The notes under the pieces were generated by a model that had not been told where the DNA came from, searched no databases, and saw only the letters and a program-made list of their open reading frames with translations. Positions 1 through 8,004 of a stretch of DNA of 58,416 nt are shown piece by piece. The stretch is from Paludibacteraceae bacterium (GTDB taxonomy: Bacteria > Bacteroidota > Bacteroidia > Bacteroidales > Paludibacteraceae): NCBI GenBank assembly GCA_017391525.1, contig JAFOYE010000021.1, positions 1-58,416 of the forward strand, read 5' to 3'. The translations under genes were made by a program, and so were the position numbers. Each line of letters opens with the position of its first letter. The stretch's first letter is position 1.

Positions 1-418
1 TCATTTGGACTAGGAATGAGATAAGCAGGAATACACGGCCTACTAACGCAGGGTTGAATAGGTTTTGTCCTAGTCCTCCGAAACTCATCTTCGCTACTCC
101 GATAGCTACCAACGCGCCGATTACTACTATCCACCAAGGCAAGTTACTTGGCAAGTTGAACGCGAGGAGTAAACCTGTCAGTACGGCTGAAAGGTCGCAG
201 ATGGTCGATTTTTGTTTTAAGATAAATTTCGCAATCAGCCACTCAAATAGCACGCAGGCTACTACACTGATTGCTGTGGTGATGAGTGCACCCATACCGA
301 ATGCCAAGATACTTACTGCGTAAGCTGGTAGTAGGGCAATGATCACCAATAACATATTTTTCCGCACGCTATCACCGCTATGGAAGTGTGGTGCGGGAGA
401 TACTATAAATTGTTTCAT
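1..418 (-). CDS. rnfD: RnfD, electron transport complex membrane subunit (partial, N-terminal part)
   Basis: This is the integral-membrane subunit of the Rnf ferredoxin:NAD oxidoreductase, an ion-pumping complex in the inner membrane. The frame opens with ATG at 418 and stays open to the window edge, so only about 139 N-terminal residues are present. The translation starts MKQFIVSPAPHFHSGDSVRK and continues through several hydrophobic segments. It contains the RnfD-type motif GGLGQNLFNPALVGR, which precedes the region where the covalent flavin normally attaches (outside the window). It lies 38 bases after rnfC in the order rnfB-rnfC-rnfD usual for Bacteroidales, and the gap is filled by heptamer repeats. 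The family call rests on motif, topology and neighbours. Confidence 0.9.
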   Translation of the reverse strand, partial: MKQFIVSPAPHFHSGDSVRKNMLLVIIALLPAYAVSILAFGMGALITTAISVVACVLFEWLIAKFILKQKSTICDLSAVLTGLLLAFNLPSNLPWWIVVIGALVAIGVAKMSFGGLGQNLFNPALVGRVFLLISFLVQM

Positions 419-428
419 TTATTCTAGC

Positions 429-456
429 CTTTAAACTTTAAACTCTAAACTTTCAA
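429..456. repeat. Heptamer tandem repeat filling the rnfC-rnfD spacer
   Basis: Four consecutive 7-base units (CTTTAAA, CTTTAAA, CTCTAAA, CTTTCAA) occupy nearly the whole spacer and run up to the rnfC stop codon. The same CTTTCAA-type words recur at 31919-31950 and 42950-42997. Confidence 0.8.
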
Positions 457-1800
457 CTACTTATTCGCTGCTTGACGAGCACGAATAAGTCCACCTACTT
501 TCGCCTTACCCATGCGTACATAGTCGAGCAATGGCAAGTGGCTAGGGCAGGTAAACTGGCAGCAACCGCACTCAATACAGTCCATGATGTTGTGGTCTTC
601 CATCTCATCCCACATACTATGCCATGCTTGCTTAGACAAGAGCCATGGCTCCAATCCCATAGGACAAGCGCCGACACATTTACCGCAGCGTACGCAGTTA
701 GTCAATTCCTGACGCATACTCTCTGCCTCTGGCAAGAACAAGAGTCCGCTCACGCGCTTGTTGGTAGGCATGTCGATATTACTCATCGCACGACCCATCA
801 TTGGACCACCACCGATGACTTTACCTGTATCCTCTGGCACACCACCAGCCAATGCTACTACGTCGGTCAATGGAGTACCAAAACGTACATCGTAGTTACC
901 TGGCTTAACAACGCTCTTACCAGTTACAGTCATCACACGAGAAATCAGTGGTTTATTCTTTTGCACTGCCTCATATACTGCATAGATAGTAGCTACGTTA
1001 TCAACCACTGCACCTACCTCTATTGGAAGAGCTCCACTTGGAACTTGGCGACGAATACATGCATCAATCAGTTGCTTTTCACCACCTTGTGGATATTTTA
1101 ACTTCAATGCTTTCACTTCGATGCCGAGAACCTTGCTGGCTAGTGCGCTCATATGTTTAATAGCGTCTGGTTTGTTGGCCTCGATACCAATGATGGCTTT
1201 TTGAATGTTCAGCGCACGCATCAATATTTGAATACCGATGATGATTTCTTCGCCTTTCTCAAGCATCAATTGATGGTCACAAGTTAAATATGGCTCGCAC
1301 TCTACACCATTCACTATTAGCACCTCTGCTACTTTTCCTGGAGGAGGCATGAGTTTCACATGAGTTGGGAAACATGCACCTCCTAAACCTACAATACCAG
1401 CCTCTTGTACCTTCTCGATGATAACTTTTGGCTCTAAGTTACAGCCACGAACAATAGTGTCACTTGTGTCAATACCTTCTAACCACTCGTCGCCCTCTAC
1501 ATCCATGAAGATTGCTGGCATTTTCATACCCCATGCATCGATGGTGGTATCTATCTTAGTGATAGTTCCGCTGAATGGTGCGTGGATGTTCGCACTTACA
1601 AAGCCACCTGCTTTGGCAATCAACGCACCTACTTTCACTTTCTGTCCTTTCTCCACTACGGCTTGCGCAGGAGCACCGATGTGTTGCACCAATGGAATGA
1701 TTGCCTTTGCTGGCAATGGGCAAACTGTGATTGGTTGATGAACAGAATATTGTTTGTTGTCATGTGGATGAACTCCACCTATTCTAAATGTACTTTTCAT
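457..1800 (-). CDS. rnfC: RnfC, NADH-binding iron-sulfur subunit of the Rnf complex
   Basis: RnfC is the peripheral subunit where NAD(H) and FMN bind in the Rnf ferredoxin:NAD oxidoreductase. The 447-residue product starts with the RnfC-type N-terminus containing HPHDNK. A glycine-rich nucleotide-binding stretch follows near residue 140 (GLGGACFPTHVK), with NGVECEPYLTCDHQLM next. Two 4Fe-4S motifs lie near the C-terminus, CVRCGKCVGACP and CIECGCCQFTCP. Length and domain order are normal for the compact Bacteroidota form. Its ATG overlaps the rnfB stop by four bases (ATGA at 1797-1800), so the two are probably translationally coupled. It is transcribed with rnfB from the promoter at 2827-2858. 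Confidence 0.95.
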   Translation of the reverse strand: MKSTFRIGGVHPHDNKQYSVHQPITVCPLPAKAIIPLVQHIGAPAQAVVEKGQKVKVGALIAKAGGFVSANIHAPFSGTITKIDTTIDAWGMKMPAIFMDVEGDEWLEGIDTSDTIVRGCNLEPKVIIEKVQEAGIVGLGGACFPTHVKLMPPPGKVAEVLIVNGVECEPYLTCDHQLMLEKGEEIIIGIQILMRALNIQKAIIGIEANKPDAIKHMSALASKVLGIEVKALKLKYPQGGEKQLIDACIRRQVPSGALPIEVGAVVDNVATIYAVYEAVQKNKPLISRVMTVTGKSVVKPGNYDVRFGTPLTDVVALAGGVPEDTGKVIGGGPMMGRAMSNIDMPTNKRVSGLLFLPEAESMRQELTNCVRCGKCVGACPMGLEPWLLSKQAWHSMWDEMEDHNIMDCIECGCCQFTCPSHLPLLDYVRMGKAKVGGLIRARQAANK

Positions 1801-2777
1801 GCCTTTGTCTCCTCGTTTTTAGGTTCAACATTGTTCAGCGGTTGTTCAACATTGTTCAAGGTTGTTTTCTCGGAAGACAATTTTGAACCATCTTGAACGG
1901 CGCTCTGCGCCTTTGAACTATTCTGAACTGGCGCAGCCGCAGGCTCCGCTTTTGGCTTGCGTGGTGGGAAGTTCACTACGTGAATAGCACCTGTAGGACA
2001 TTGATCCTCGCACTTACGGCAGAGACGGCACTTATTGTAGTCAATATATGCCAAGTTATTCTCAATTGTAATCGCATCAAACTCGCACACTTTTTGGCAC
2101 TTGCTGCAACCGATACATGCGTTGGTACAAGCTTTGCGTGCTACGGCTCCCTTGTCCTTGTTGACACACATCACCACGATGCGACGGCTCTTAGGACCTT
2201 TCTTGCGGAGTTCGATGATGTTTCTTGGACAAGCCTTCACACACTTGCCGCAACTGGTACACTTCTCGTCGTCCACCTCTGGCAATCCTGTTGCAGGGTT
2301 CATGTGGATAGCGTCAAAGTCGCACGCGCTCACACAATCGCCACAACCGAGGCAACCGAACGGACAAGCCGTTTCGCCTACATAACAACTGTGCATAATT
2401 TGACAACTCTTAGCGCCGTCGTAAACGCTGGTACGAGGACGCGCCTCGCAGGTTCCGTTACAACGCACTACTGCTACTTTAGGTTCAGCAGCCACTACTG
2501 CCATACCTAAGATCTCACCTACCTTCGTCATGGTAGGTGCACCTCCTACAGGGCAGAGCAATCCATCCAACGAGTCGGCTTTCACACAACCCTCGGCAAA
2601 CGCACGACAACCAGCATAGCCGCAACCACCACAGTTAGCACCTGGCAATGCGTCTTGCACCTCATCAATGCGTGGATCTTCTTCTACCTTGAACTTTTGA
2701 GCTACGATATACAATAGCACTGCTGCTACCAATCCCGTAACGCCCAAAATAAGCAAAGAGATTACAATTAGATTCAT
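1797..2777 (-). CDS. rnfB: RnfB, ferredoxin-like polycluster subunit of the Rnf complex
   Basis: RnfB accepts electrons from ferredoxin and passes them into the Rnf complex. The 326-residue product has an N-terminal membrane anchor (about residues 5-27) and the RnfB 4Fe-4S domain with GANCGGCGYAGC. Several further ferredoxin-type clusters follow, including CLGCGDCVSACDFDAI, CTSCGKCVKACP, CIGCSKCQKVC and CRLCRKCEDQCP. After the last cluster comes a low-complexity tail of about 45 residues. Roughly residues 283-319 of that tail are encoded by a palindromic 10-base-period repeat (1822-1930), which looks like an in-frame insertion. It is the first gene of the rnfBCD operon and has a clear Bacteroidota promoter 50-80 bases upstream. 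Confidence 0.95.
   Translation of the reverse strand: MNLIVISLLILGVTGLVAAVLLYIVAQKFKVEEDPRIDEVQDALPGANCGGCGYAGCRAFAEGCVKADSLDGLLCPVGGAPTMTKVGEILGMAVVAAEPKVAVVRCNGTCEARPRTSVYDGAKSCQIMHSCYVGETACPFGCLGCGDCVSACDFDAIHMNPATGLPEVDDEKCTSCGKCVKACPRNIIELRKKGPKSRRIVVMCVNKDKGAVARKACTNACIGCSKCQKVCEFDAITIENNLAYIDYNKCRLCRKCEDQCPTGAIHVVNFPPRKPKAEPAAAPVQNSSKAQSAVQDGSKLSSEKTTLNNVEQPLNNVEPKNEETKA
1822..1930. repeat. Palindromic 10-bp-period repeat inside the rnfB 3' end (word GTTCAA/TTGAAC)
   Basis: On the + strand the left arm carries the word GTTCAA (with one GTTCAG) spaced every 10-11 bases. A short core around 1862-1880 (GTTGTTTTCTCGGAAGACAA) follows. The right arm then carries the reverse complement TTGAAC, with one TCTGAAC. 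The whole element is translated in frame as the C-terminal tail of RnfB. It has the same architecture and a similar core as the element at 12072-12172, but a different repeated word. Confidence 0.75.
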
Positions 2778-2826
2778 GATTTTTATGTTTTTAGTTAATT
2801 ATTTGCACTGCTATCCAAAAAACGCA

Positions 2827-2858
2827 CAAAGGTACTAAAAATTTTGCATATTTGCAAA
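2827..2858 (-). promoter_or_regulatory. Bacteroidota promoter of the rnfBCD operon
   Basis: Read on the minus strand, TACCTTTG (2834-2827) is preceded by TTTG whose first T is at 2858, exactly 24 bases upstream. That is the -33/-7 spacing of the Bacteroidota housekeeping sigma factor. The sequence between the boxes closely resembles that of the promoter at 31956-31987. It lies about 50 bases ahead of the rnfB start. Confidence 0.8.
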
Positions 2859-2977
2859 TAAAAGGTGATTTTGTTTCTTGTTTTCTTTCTATGTGCCTTT
2901 TGTATACACACTTTTACGGACAATACACGCACAATTTAGTATGTTCTCGTGTGAGATTAGATGGTTTTTGTTGTAGA

Positions 2978-3009
2978 TTTTGCTAGTATCAACTATTTTT
3001 GTACCTTTT
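2978..3009 (+). promoter_or_regulatory. Probable promoter of the GNAT gene
   Basis: TTTG at 2978 and TACCTTTT starting at 3002 are 24 bases apart, matching the other promoters in this window apart from T instead of G in the last -7 position. Transcription would start near 3010, leaving a leader of about 90 bases that contains the palindrome at 3036-3059. The rest of 2778-3100 shows no coding sequence. Confidence 0.55.
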
Positions 3010-3035
3010 CAAATGAAATTAAAAGAATATTGGAT

Positions 3036-3059
3036 AACTATCCGGAATTCCAGATAGTT
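3036..3059. promoter_or_regulatory. 24-bp near-perfect palindrome in the GNAT leader, possible operator
   Basis: AACTATC and GATAGTT flank GGAATTCC. The 24 bases equal their own reverse complement except at one position pair (C at 3043, A at 3052). Its place just downstream of the predicted transcription start suits a repressor-binding site. No binding protein can be named. Confidence 0.4.
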
Positions 3060-3100
3060 CAAATAGGTTGTTCATCAACGAATGATTGTACAGATAAAGT

Positions 3101-3595
3101 ATGTTGATTCGTCTTGCGACATATGGAGATATTGACACTTTGCTCACGATTTTTGCGCGTGCTAGAGAGCAGATGGTGACAGATGGTAATCCCACTCAAT
3201 GGGGAGATGGTTATCCTAATCGTCTGCAACTAGAACAGGATATTCATCGTGGTGTGAGTTATGTCATAGAGCAGGATGGTAAAGTATGTGCAACTTTCGT
3301 TTTTATTATTGGAGAGGACCCTACTTATGATATCATAGAGAATGGCGCATGGATAGACAATGAACGGCCTTATGGTACCATTCATCGCATTGCGTCCAAT
3401 AGACAACTAACGGGAGTATTCGATCTTGTATTGGATTGGTGTACAGCGCATTGTAAAAATATTCGAATAGATACTCATCAAGATAATCGGCGGATGATCC
3501 ATCTAATAGAGAAAGCTGGATTTTCTCGCTGCGGCATTATCTACACCCGAGATCATTCTCCACGTATCGCCTATCAAATGATAGTCTCTACGTAG
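3101..3595 (+). CDS. GNAT-family N-acetyltransferase
   Basis: This is a 164-residue single-domain acetyltransferase of the GNAT fold. Visible features are the N-terminal strand and helix (MLIRLATYGDIDTLLTIFAR), a central strand pair (CATFVFIIGEDPTY), the region before the acetyl-CoA loop (IHRIASNRQLTGVFDLVL) and a C-terminal segment with NRRMIHLIEKAGFSRCG. The last is the usual 'N..a...y...GF' GNAT ending. The substrate cannot be read from the sequence. The gene stands alone on the plus strand, between rnfB and the rseC-like gene (both minus strand), genes that are often adjacent in related genomes. It has its own promoter and a palindromic leader. Confidence 0.8.
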   Translation: MLIRLATYGDIDTLLTIFARAREQMVTDGNPTQWGDGYPNRLQLEQDIHRGVSYVIEQDGKVCATFVFIIGEDPTYDIIENGAWIDNERPYGTIHRIASNRQLTGVFDLVLDWCTAHCKNIRIDTHQDNRRMIHLIEKAGFSRCGIIYTRDHSPRIAYQMIVST

Positions 3596-3629
3596 TATGC
3601 GCTTTTGTCGTTGTGGGCGGGGGACTTGC

Positions 3630-4031
3630 TTACTTTTTTCTCGCTGTAAACGAGAATCCCTTTTGTATCTTATTCTTAAAGAATCCGAGAACAATATAGT
3701 ACACACCCATTGCGCAAAGCGCGATGGTGCCTGCTAGTTCTTCTTTCATAAATTCGTTGAGCACTAAAACACTGCCGAGAAGCACTACAAAGGGCAAAAT
3801 ATAAGCCAAGAAAATAGCTTTCCAACCTATCTTTTCTGCTACTAGTACCTCTGCCTCATCACCAATAGCCAATAGCCCGTCACTCACTGCATCTATCTCT
3901 TTTTCCACACTCTCAGCACTCGCACACATGGCTTTTGCCTTGCATGAAGCACAAGCACTGGTCTGTACAATGCGTACACGCACCGTACCATCGCCATTAA
4001 CGGCTATTACTATTCCATCATGTTTGATCAT
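3630..4031 (-). CDS. rseC: RseC/MucC-family SoxR-reducing protein
   Basis: This 133-residue membrane protein belongs to the RseC/MucC family, whose members work with Rnf-type electron transfer or modulate envelope stress responses. The N-terminal soluble part has four cysteines in the family pattern (SACASCKAKAMCASAE and the preceding strand). Two transmembrane helices follow (about residues 70-90 and 98-115), then a basic tail. In Bacteroidales this gene usually sits just upstream of rnfB. Here a GNAT gene on the opposite strand separates them, and rseC instead follows the binding-protein gene by 23 bases. The exact function in this phylum is unproven. Confidence 0.8.
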   Translation of the reverse strand: MIKHDGIVIAVNGDGTVRVRIVQTSACASCKAKAMCASAESVEKEIDAVSDGLLAIGDEAEVLVAEKIGWKAIFLAYILPFVVLLGSVLVLNEFMKEELAGTIALCAMGVYYIVLGFFKNKIQKGFSFTARKK

Positions 4032-4054
4032 TTGTGTAATATCTTCTAAAGTTA

Positions 4055-5098
4055 TTACTTCAACTTTGTCATATAATATAAGTCCGTCTTCTCTCCTGCT
4101 AGAATCTTTTGCAAATCACGCAAAATGCGCTCAGGATGAACAACTCCCGATTCCCAAAAATCATTGGCACCACTTGGAGTGGTACGACGCAAGAAATTAT
4201 ACACTTCGCCGTTTTGATATGAACGGAACCACGTGTGCTTTTTGTCTATAGCCGCTAACTCTTGTAGCGAACGAGCATCACAGCCGACCCATACATCAGC
4301 CTCACAAAATGCCTCTATTGATTGTTCCATATTCAAAGGGAGTGAGGATGTAGAAAGGTCATTGGCATATTTATATTCAGCACCTGCATCGCGGAACAAT
4401 GTACCCATAAATGTTCCACCTGCTGGCACGTACCAAGTACCGCGGAAAGACATTCCTGACATGATACTACGAGAAGATGATTCATCCACTGATTGACGAT
4501 AGGTGATATAGTCTTGTCGTACTGAGTTGAATATAGTATCAGCCTTGTCGATACATCCCGTTAAGGCACCAAATACTCGTATCCATTCAGCACGAGCTAA
4601 AGGTGAACTCTCCATCCATTCATGGCAATAGAAAACCGGTATGCCTAAAGCCTCAATCTGCTTAGCTCGATCATCTTGTTGAGCATAGGTGCTCATTATC
4701 ACTACATCGGGTTGGCACATCAGCAGTGCCTCTATATTCAGCTGTATATCCGTTCCGATATTGGTGATACGTTGGCGCTCTTCATCCGTTAAAGAGTAGA
4801 TGAGTGATGGGTCGCATACACCCACAATTTTGTCCTTCATTCCTAGCTCATATAAGAATCCTACATGTGTAGCTGAAGTGCAGACAATACGCTGGTATTT
4901 AGCCGTATGGCGTGGACACTGTACTTGAGACATCACCTGTCCTTTTTCCCAAGGCGAGTAGACCGTTACAGTAACATGACTGTCGGTCATATCTATCTGA
5001 AAACCTGTTGATTCGTCGGATATGACCAAGGGGGTGTCCTTCTTACATCCTACGAATAGGCATGCGAGCAAACATAATATGAAATACAGTCTGTTCAA
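4055..5098 (-). CDS. ABC transporter substrate-binding lipoprotein (BtuF/FepB type)
   Basis: The 347-residue product is a periplasmic binding protein of the cobalamin/iron-siderophore type (PF01497 family). It has a lipoprotein signal peptide ending in the lipobox LFVGC. The binding fold begins at RIVCTSATHVGFLYELG and includes the typical 'NIGTDIQLNIEALLMCQPDVVI' stretch between lobes. It would capture a corrinoid or iron chelate for import. No permease or ATPase gene is adjacent, so the partner transporter is elsewhere or the protein serves as an orphan receptor. It lies 23 bases ahead of rseC on the same strand and 77 bases after the spoIID-type gene. The ligand cannot be assigned. Confidence 0.85.
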   Translation of the reverse strand: MNRLYFILCLLACLFVGCKKDTPLVISDESTGFQIDMTDSHVTVTVYSPWEKGQVMSQVQCPRHTAKYQRIVCTSATHVGFLYELGMKDKIVGVCDPSLIYSLTDEERQRITNIGTDIQLNIEALLMCQPDVVIMSTYAQQDDRAKQIEALGIPVFYCHEWMESSPLARAEWIRVFGALTGCIDKADTIFNSVRQDYITYRQSVDESSSRSIMSGMSFRGTWYVPAGGTFMGTLFRDAGAEYKYANDLSTSSLPLNMEQSIEAFCEADVWVGCDARSLQELAAIDKKHTWFRSYQNGEVYNFLRRTTPSGANDFWESGVVHPERILRDLQKILAGEKTDLYYMTKLK

Positions 5099-5175
5099 AT
5101 CTAGAAATGCTTGAGGTTTATTCTTATCTCACATTTGTTCGAACGATCGCTTCGAGCGCATTGTTGTCAATATTA

Positions 5176-6366
5176 TTAAATAATTTCTAGTTTGCTACCA
5201 GGGAAGTAGTGCGCCAAGATTTGCTCGTAGGTATAACCCTTGGCAGCCATCACTGCGGCACCGATTTGACACAAACCGACACCATGTCCCCATCCTGCAC
5301 CTGTCAAGATGAAGTCGCCAGTTTCGTTGCGGTCAACCACAAAAGCACTACTGTACAAGTGGCTCTTGCTCAACCATTTGCGGATCTCCAACTCTTTACC
5401 AATCACCATAGTACGCTTGCTGCCCACGATCTGCATCTCGTACAAACGAGCAGATGGACCGCGCTTGATAGGCACGAGGTCTAGTATCTCGCCGAAGTCG
5501 ATACCTGAGCGCTCACGGATGATATCACTTAATTCCTCTTTGGTGTATTGTACGGTCCAGCGGTAGAAATCTTTGGTCTCTTGGTCGTAGTTATTCAATA
5601 CTTGGCTGAGGATGGCGTGATCGTTGGTGTTGCAATAGGCAGGAGGTGCAGTACGGATGAACTCTTGTGCGTTCTCCTCAATGGTCAAATCAGGGAGTGG
5701 AGTGCCGATCTCATCGCGAACAGCTTCGAGGTAGTCGTAGTGCTCGTTTGCCCATGCATTCTCAAACACTTCAGTGGCACCACCGCAAGCCTTGTAGAAG
5801 CGTGCATCGCATACCTTGCCGTCATACATTAGGACTTGTCCGCGGGTCGCGTCGATCGCTTTTTGCACATTGGCAGCCGCCTCTGGGTGTTCATCACGAC
5901 GGGTGATACCTTCGTAGCGTTGGCAGTGGTCATCTGCACATACATCAAATCCCTCGTGCGCATCTCTCTCGTACCAAATCACATGGCGATCTGGATTGCT
6001 CAAATCAGGCTTATCAGTGCTTGTTGATGGACTGATGATAGGGCGCAAAACCCAACTGCGGGAGATAACGGCGTGTGCCTTTAATAGCTCCAAAGAAGAG
6101 GTAGCAGACATCTCAGAGGTGATAACAGAACTGAGGTAGTCTTCCACATCAAGACGGTTGATAGCGGTTTGTGTGCCATCTGCGTTGTCGCGTATTTCGA
6201 GTGTACCTTCAAACTCTTGGTCCTCGAGGCGGTCCCAGTGGAAACCGATGCCGATACGAACATTCTTCAAGAGGAAAGTAGGATGTTCTGGAGTGGAGTG
6301 AGGTCCAGGAATAACGGCCTCAATCTTTGGGGCGGTCATTACGCCCACTGCAATTTGGTGTTTCAT
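5176..6366 (-). CDS. SpoIID/LytB-domain protein (putative peptidoglycan lytic enzyme or amidase enhancer)
   Basis: The 396-residue product carries a SpoIID domain. In Bacillus sporulation SpoIID is a lytic transglycosylase acting on glycan strands stripped of peptides; related proteins are called amidase enhancers. The signature region is ITSEMSATSSLELLKAHAVISRSW, in which the Glu of SEMSA matches the SpoIID catalytic glutamate. The C-terminal signature is GAGWGHGVGLCQIGA. An internal Cys/His-rich insertion (CADDHCQRYEG, ACGGATEVFE) is also typical. No signal peptide is visible at the chosen ATG, which is odd for a wall enzyme, and a start further upstream would run into the repeat at 6402-6467. 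I recall homologues beside DUF4922, glycosyltransferase and NagB-like genes in Bacteroides; here those genes are about 5 kb away. Confidence 0.8.
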   Translation of the reverse strand: MKHQIAVGVMTAPKIEAVIPGPHSTPEHPTFLLKNVRIGIGFHWDRLEDQEFEGTLEIRDNADGTQTAINRLDVEDYLSSVITSEMSATSSLELLKAHAVISRSWVLRPIISPSTSTDKPDLSNPDRHVIWYERDAHEGFDVCADDHCQRYEGITRRDEHPEAAANVQKAIDATRGQVLMYDGKVCDARFYKACGGATEVFENAWANEHYDYLEAVRDEIGTPLPDLTIEENAQEFIRTAPPAYCNTNDHAILSQVLNNYDQETKDFYRWTVQYTKEELSDIIRERSGIDFGEILDLVPIKRGPSARLYEMQIVGSKRTMVIGKELEIRKWLSKSHLYSSAFVVDRNETGDFILTGAGWGHGVGLCQIGAAVMAAKGYTYEQILAHYFPGSKLEII

Positions 6367-6401
6367 GCGTGTATAGTTTTTGTTGTTATTTGCTTTCGTC
6401 G

Positions 6402-6467
6402 TCCCACGGATTTCACGGATGAAACACGGATTAAGATATCAGTGTTAATCTGTGTTCTCAGTGGGAA
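6402..6467. repeat. Palindromic CACGGAT repeat upstream of the spoIID-type gene
   Basis: Three copies of CACGGAT spaced 9-11 bases are followed, across a 10-base centre, by the reverse-complement word in TTAATCTGTGTT. The inner arms AACACGGATTAA and TTAATCTGTGTT form a 12-base inverted repeat with one wobble. This is the same general design (tandem word, core, inverted word) as the elements at 1822, 12072 and 12887. Confidence 0.65.
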
Positions 6468-6472
6468 TGTTA

Positions 6473-6838
6473 TTATTGTTCTACTTCGCCTTTCCATGAA
6501 TTGAAGCCCGTGTTGAGTTCTACGACTTGGTAGCCGTGTTGGGCGAGTTGCATGGCGGCATTTTTGCTTCTTCTTCCTGAACGGCAGTAGAGGGCGATGG
6601 TTTTATCTTTAGGAAGCAGTTGTTCTGCTTTCTGCATAAAGTCGGCTTGCGTTACATCTATAAGTAACGCATTAGGGATATGCCCTTGCGCATATTCGTT
6701 GGCTGTTCTGACATCTAAGCGCACAACGGTGGTATCTTCAATGATCTGCGCAAAAGTATCTGCATCCACCGAGCGGAAGTTAGCTGCTTTACAGCCCAAA
6801 AAACTCATCAGACAAAGTAGGAAAGGGAAGGGTTTCAT
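6473..6838 (-). CDS. Rhodanese-domain lipoprotein
   Basis: The 121-residue product is a small exported rhodanese. I start it at 6838, where the protein begins MKPFPFLLCLMSFLGCKA, a clean lipoprotein signal ending in the lipobox SFLGC. A longer open frame to 6910 only adds an unlikely extension overlapping the upstream gene. The rhodanese core has LDVRTANEYAQGHIPNALLI and the active-site loop ALYCRSGRRSKNAA with the catalytic Cys. It probably handles sulfane sulfur or a thiol in the periplasm. It lies 23 bases downstream of the YeiH-type gene and may share its transcript. Confidence 0.88.
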   Translation of the reverse strand: MKPFPFLLCLMSFLGCKAANFRSVDADTFAQIIEDTTVVRLDVRTANEYAQGHIPNALLIDVTQADFMQKAEQLLPKDKTIALYCRSGRRSKNAAMQLAQHGYQVVELNTGFNSWKGEVEQ

Positions 6839-6861
6839 GATGTTATGGTAGTTATTCGTTT

Positions 6862-7833
6862 TTATTTGAGTAGGATATATGCAAGACTGGCGGCGCTGAT
6901 GATGATCCATAGCAGGATACCTTGCAGCAAGGGGCGGATGCCAACGGATTTGATGACATCTACGGATAGGGAAGCACCGATAAAGAACATTGTGATGATA
7001 AGTCCTTTGCGTGCGATGCCCGCGATGAACTTACCTATTTGTGGGAAGTCCGCCAAAAGGTAGGTGTTGATAAGCATTGCCACAATAAAGAACAAGATAA
7101 ACCATGGAATACTGATTTTCTTGCCTTCGCTGCGGAAGATGACCGATGTGACTAATGCCAATGGGATAATCCACAATGCACGAGTGAGTTTGATGGTTGT
7201 AGCCACTTGCAGGGCTTCTTCGCCGTAAGCGGCTCCTGCACCGACTACGGAACTGGTGTCATGGATAGCGATAGCAGCCCATGTGCCGAAGTCCTGTTGG
7301 TTCAAGCCTAACCAATGCCCCAAGACGGGGAAGAGGAATAGCCCAATGGCGTTAAGGATAAAAATGGTAGCCAATGCCATGGACATATCGGTATCTTTGG
7401 CCTTGATGATAGGTCCTACAGCCGCAATAGCACTACCGCCACAGATAGCTGTGCCCGAACTAATGAGGTATGAGGTGTTGCGGTTGAGCTTCAGTATTTT
7501 ACAGCCAATAAACATACCAATAAGCAAGGTGCCGATGACCGATATAATCGTAAATAGCATTCCCTCTTTACCCGAGGCGAGTGAGGCTTGAAGGTTCATT
7601 CCAAAGCCCAAACCGATGACGGAGTATTGGAGGAGTTTCTTAGATACGTTCTTGTTGAAAGTAGGGTAGGCTTGTCCGCAAAGCAGGGCAAAGACTAAGC
7701 CAATAAACAGCACCACAGGTGGAGTTACCCACGTCGCAAGGAAACGGAGCGCGGGGATATAATCGCAAAGCAGACACAGTGTGATAATGGATAGTAGAGC
7801 TATATATATATGACGGTTGTATTTACGGAGCAT
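6862..7833 (-). CDS. YeiH/UPF0324-family membrane protein (putative sulfate exporter family)
   Basis: The 323-residue product has about ten hydrophobic segments and belongs to the YeiH/UPF0324 family, annotated as putative sulfate exporters without a proven substrate. Recognisable stretches are SVIGLGFGMNLQASL, SSGTAICGGSAIAAVGP and AIAIHDTSSVVGAGAAYG, all in the usual order. Length fits the family. The neighbouring rhodanese lipoprotein (23 bases downstream) strengthens a link to sulfur metabolism, such as export of a sulfur oxyanion, but this is inference. No clear promoter was found in the 264-base AT-rich region upstream. Confidence 0.85.
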   Translation of the reverse strand: MLRKYNRHIYIALLSIITLCLLCDYIPALRFLATWVTPPVVLFIGLVFALLCGQAYPTFNKNVSKKLLQYSVIGLGFGMNLQASLASGKEGMLFTIISVIGTLLIGMFIGCKILKLNRNTSYLISSGTAICGGSAIAAVGPIIKAKDTDMSMALATIFILNAIGLFLFPVLGHWLGLNQQDFGTWAAIAIHDTSSVVGAGAAYGEEALQVATTIKLTRALWIIPLALVTSVIFRSEGKKISIPWFILFFIVAMLINTYLLADFPQIGKFIAGIARKGLIITMFFIGASLSVDVIKSVGIRPLLQGILLWIIISAASLAYILLK

Positions 7834-7978
7834 GGGGGAATTATGAATTATACATCTTAGGAAAAGACTTATGAAAATGTTTTCATTTTTTTGTAAATCA
7901 GTCTATTTTGTATTGAGTTTAATTGTGATTTTTGTTGGATATATTCGCCAATTGCGATTTTTTTTGCAGTGCTTGTAC

Positions 7979-8004
7979 AATTTGTCAGTTGCGACTGACA
8001 AATT
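7979..8004. promoter_or_regulatory. Perfect 11-bp inverted repeat, possible operator or hairpin
   Basis: AATTTGTCAGT and ACTGACAAATT are separated by four bases (TGCG). No T-run follows on either strand, so an operator is as likely as a terminator. It lies between the YeiH-type gene and the DUF2971 gene, in an otherwise featureless AT-rich stretch (7834-8097). Confidence 0.4.

Noticed and set aside
472..1101. 209-residue open frame opposite rnfC
   Set aside because: It is a shadow of rnfC on the other strand, rich in Thr, His and Trp, with no domain pattern.
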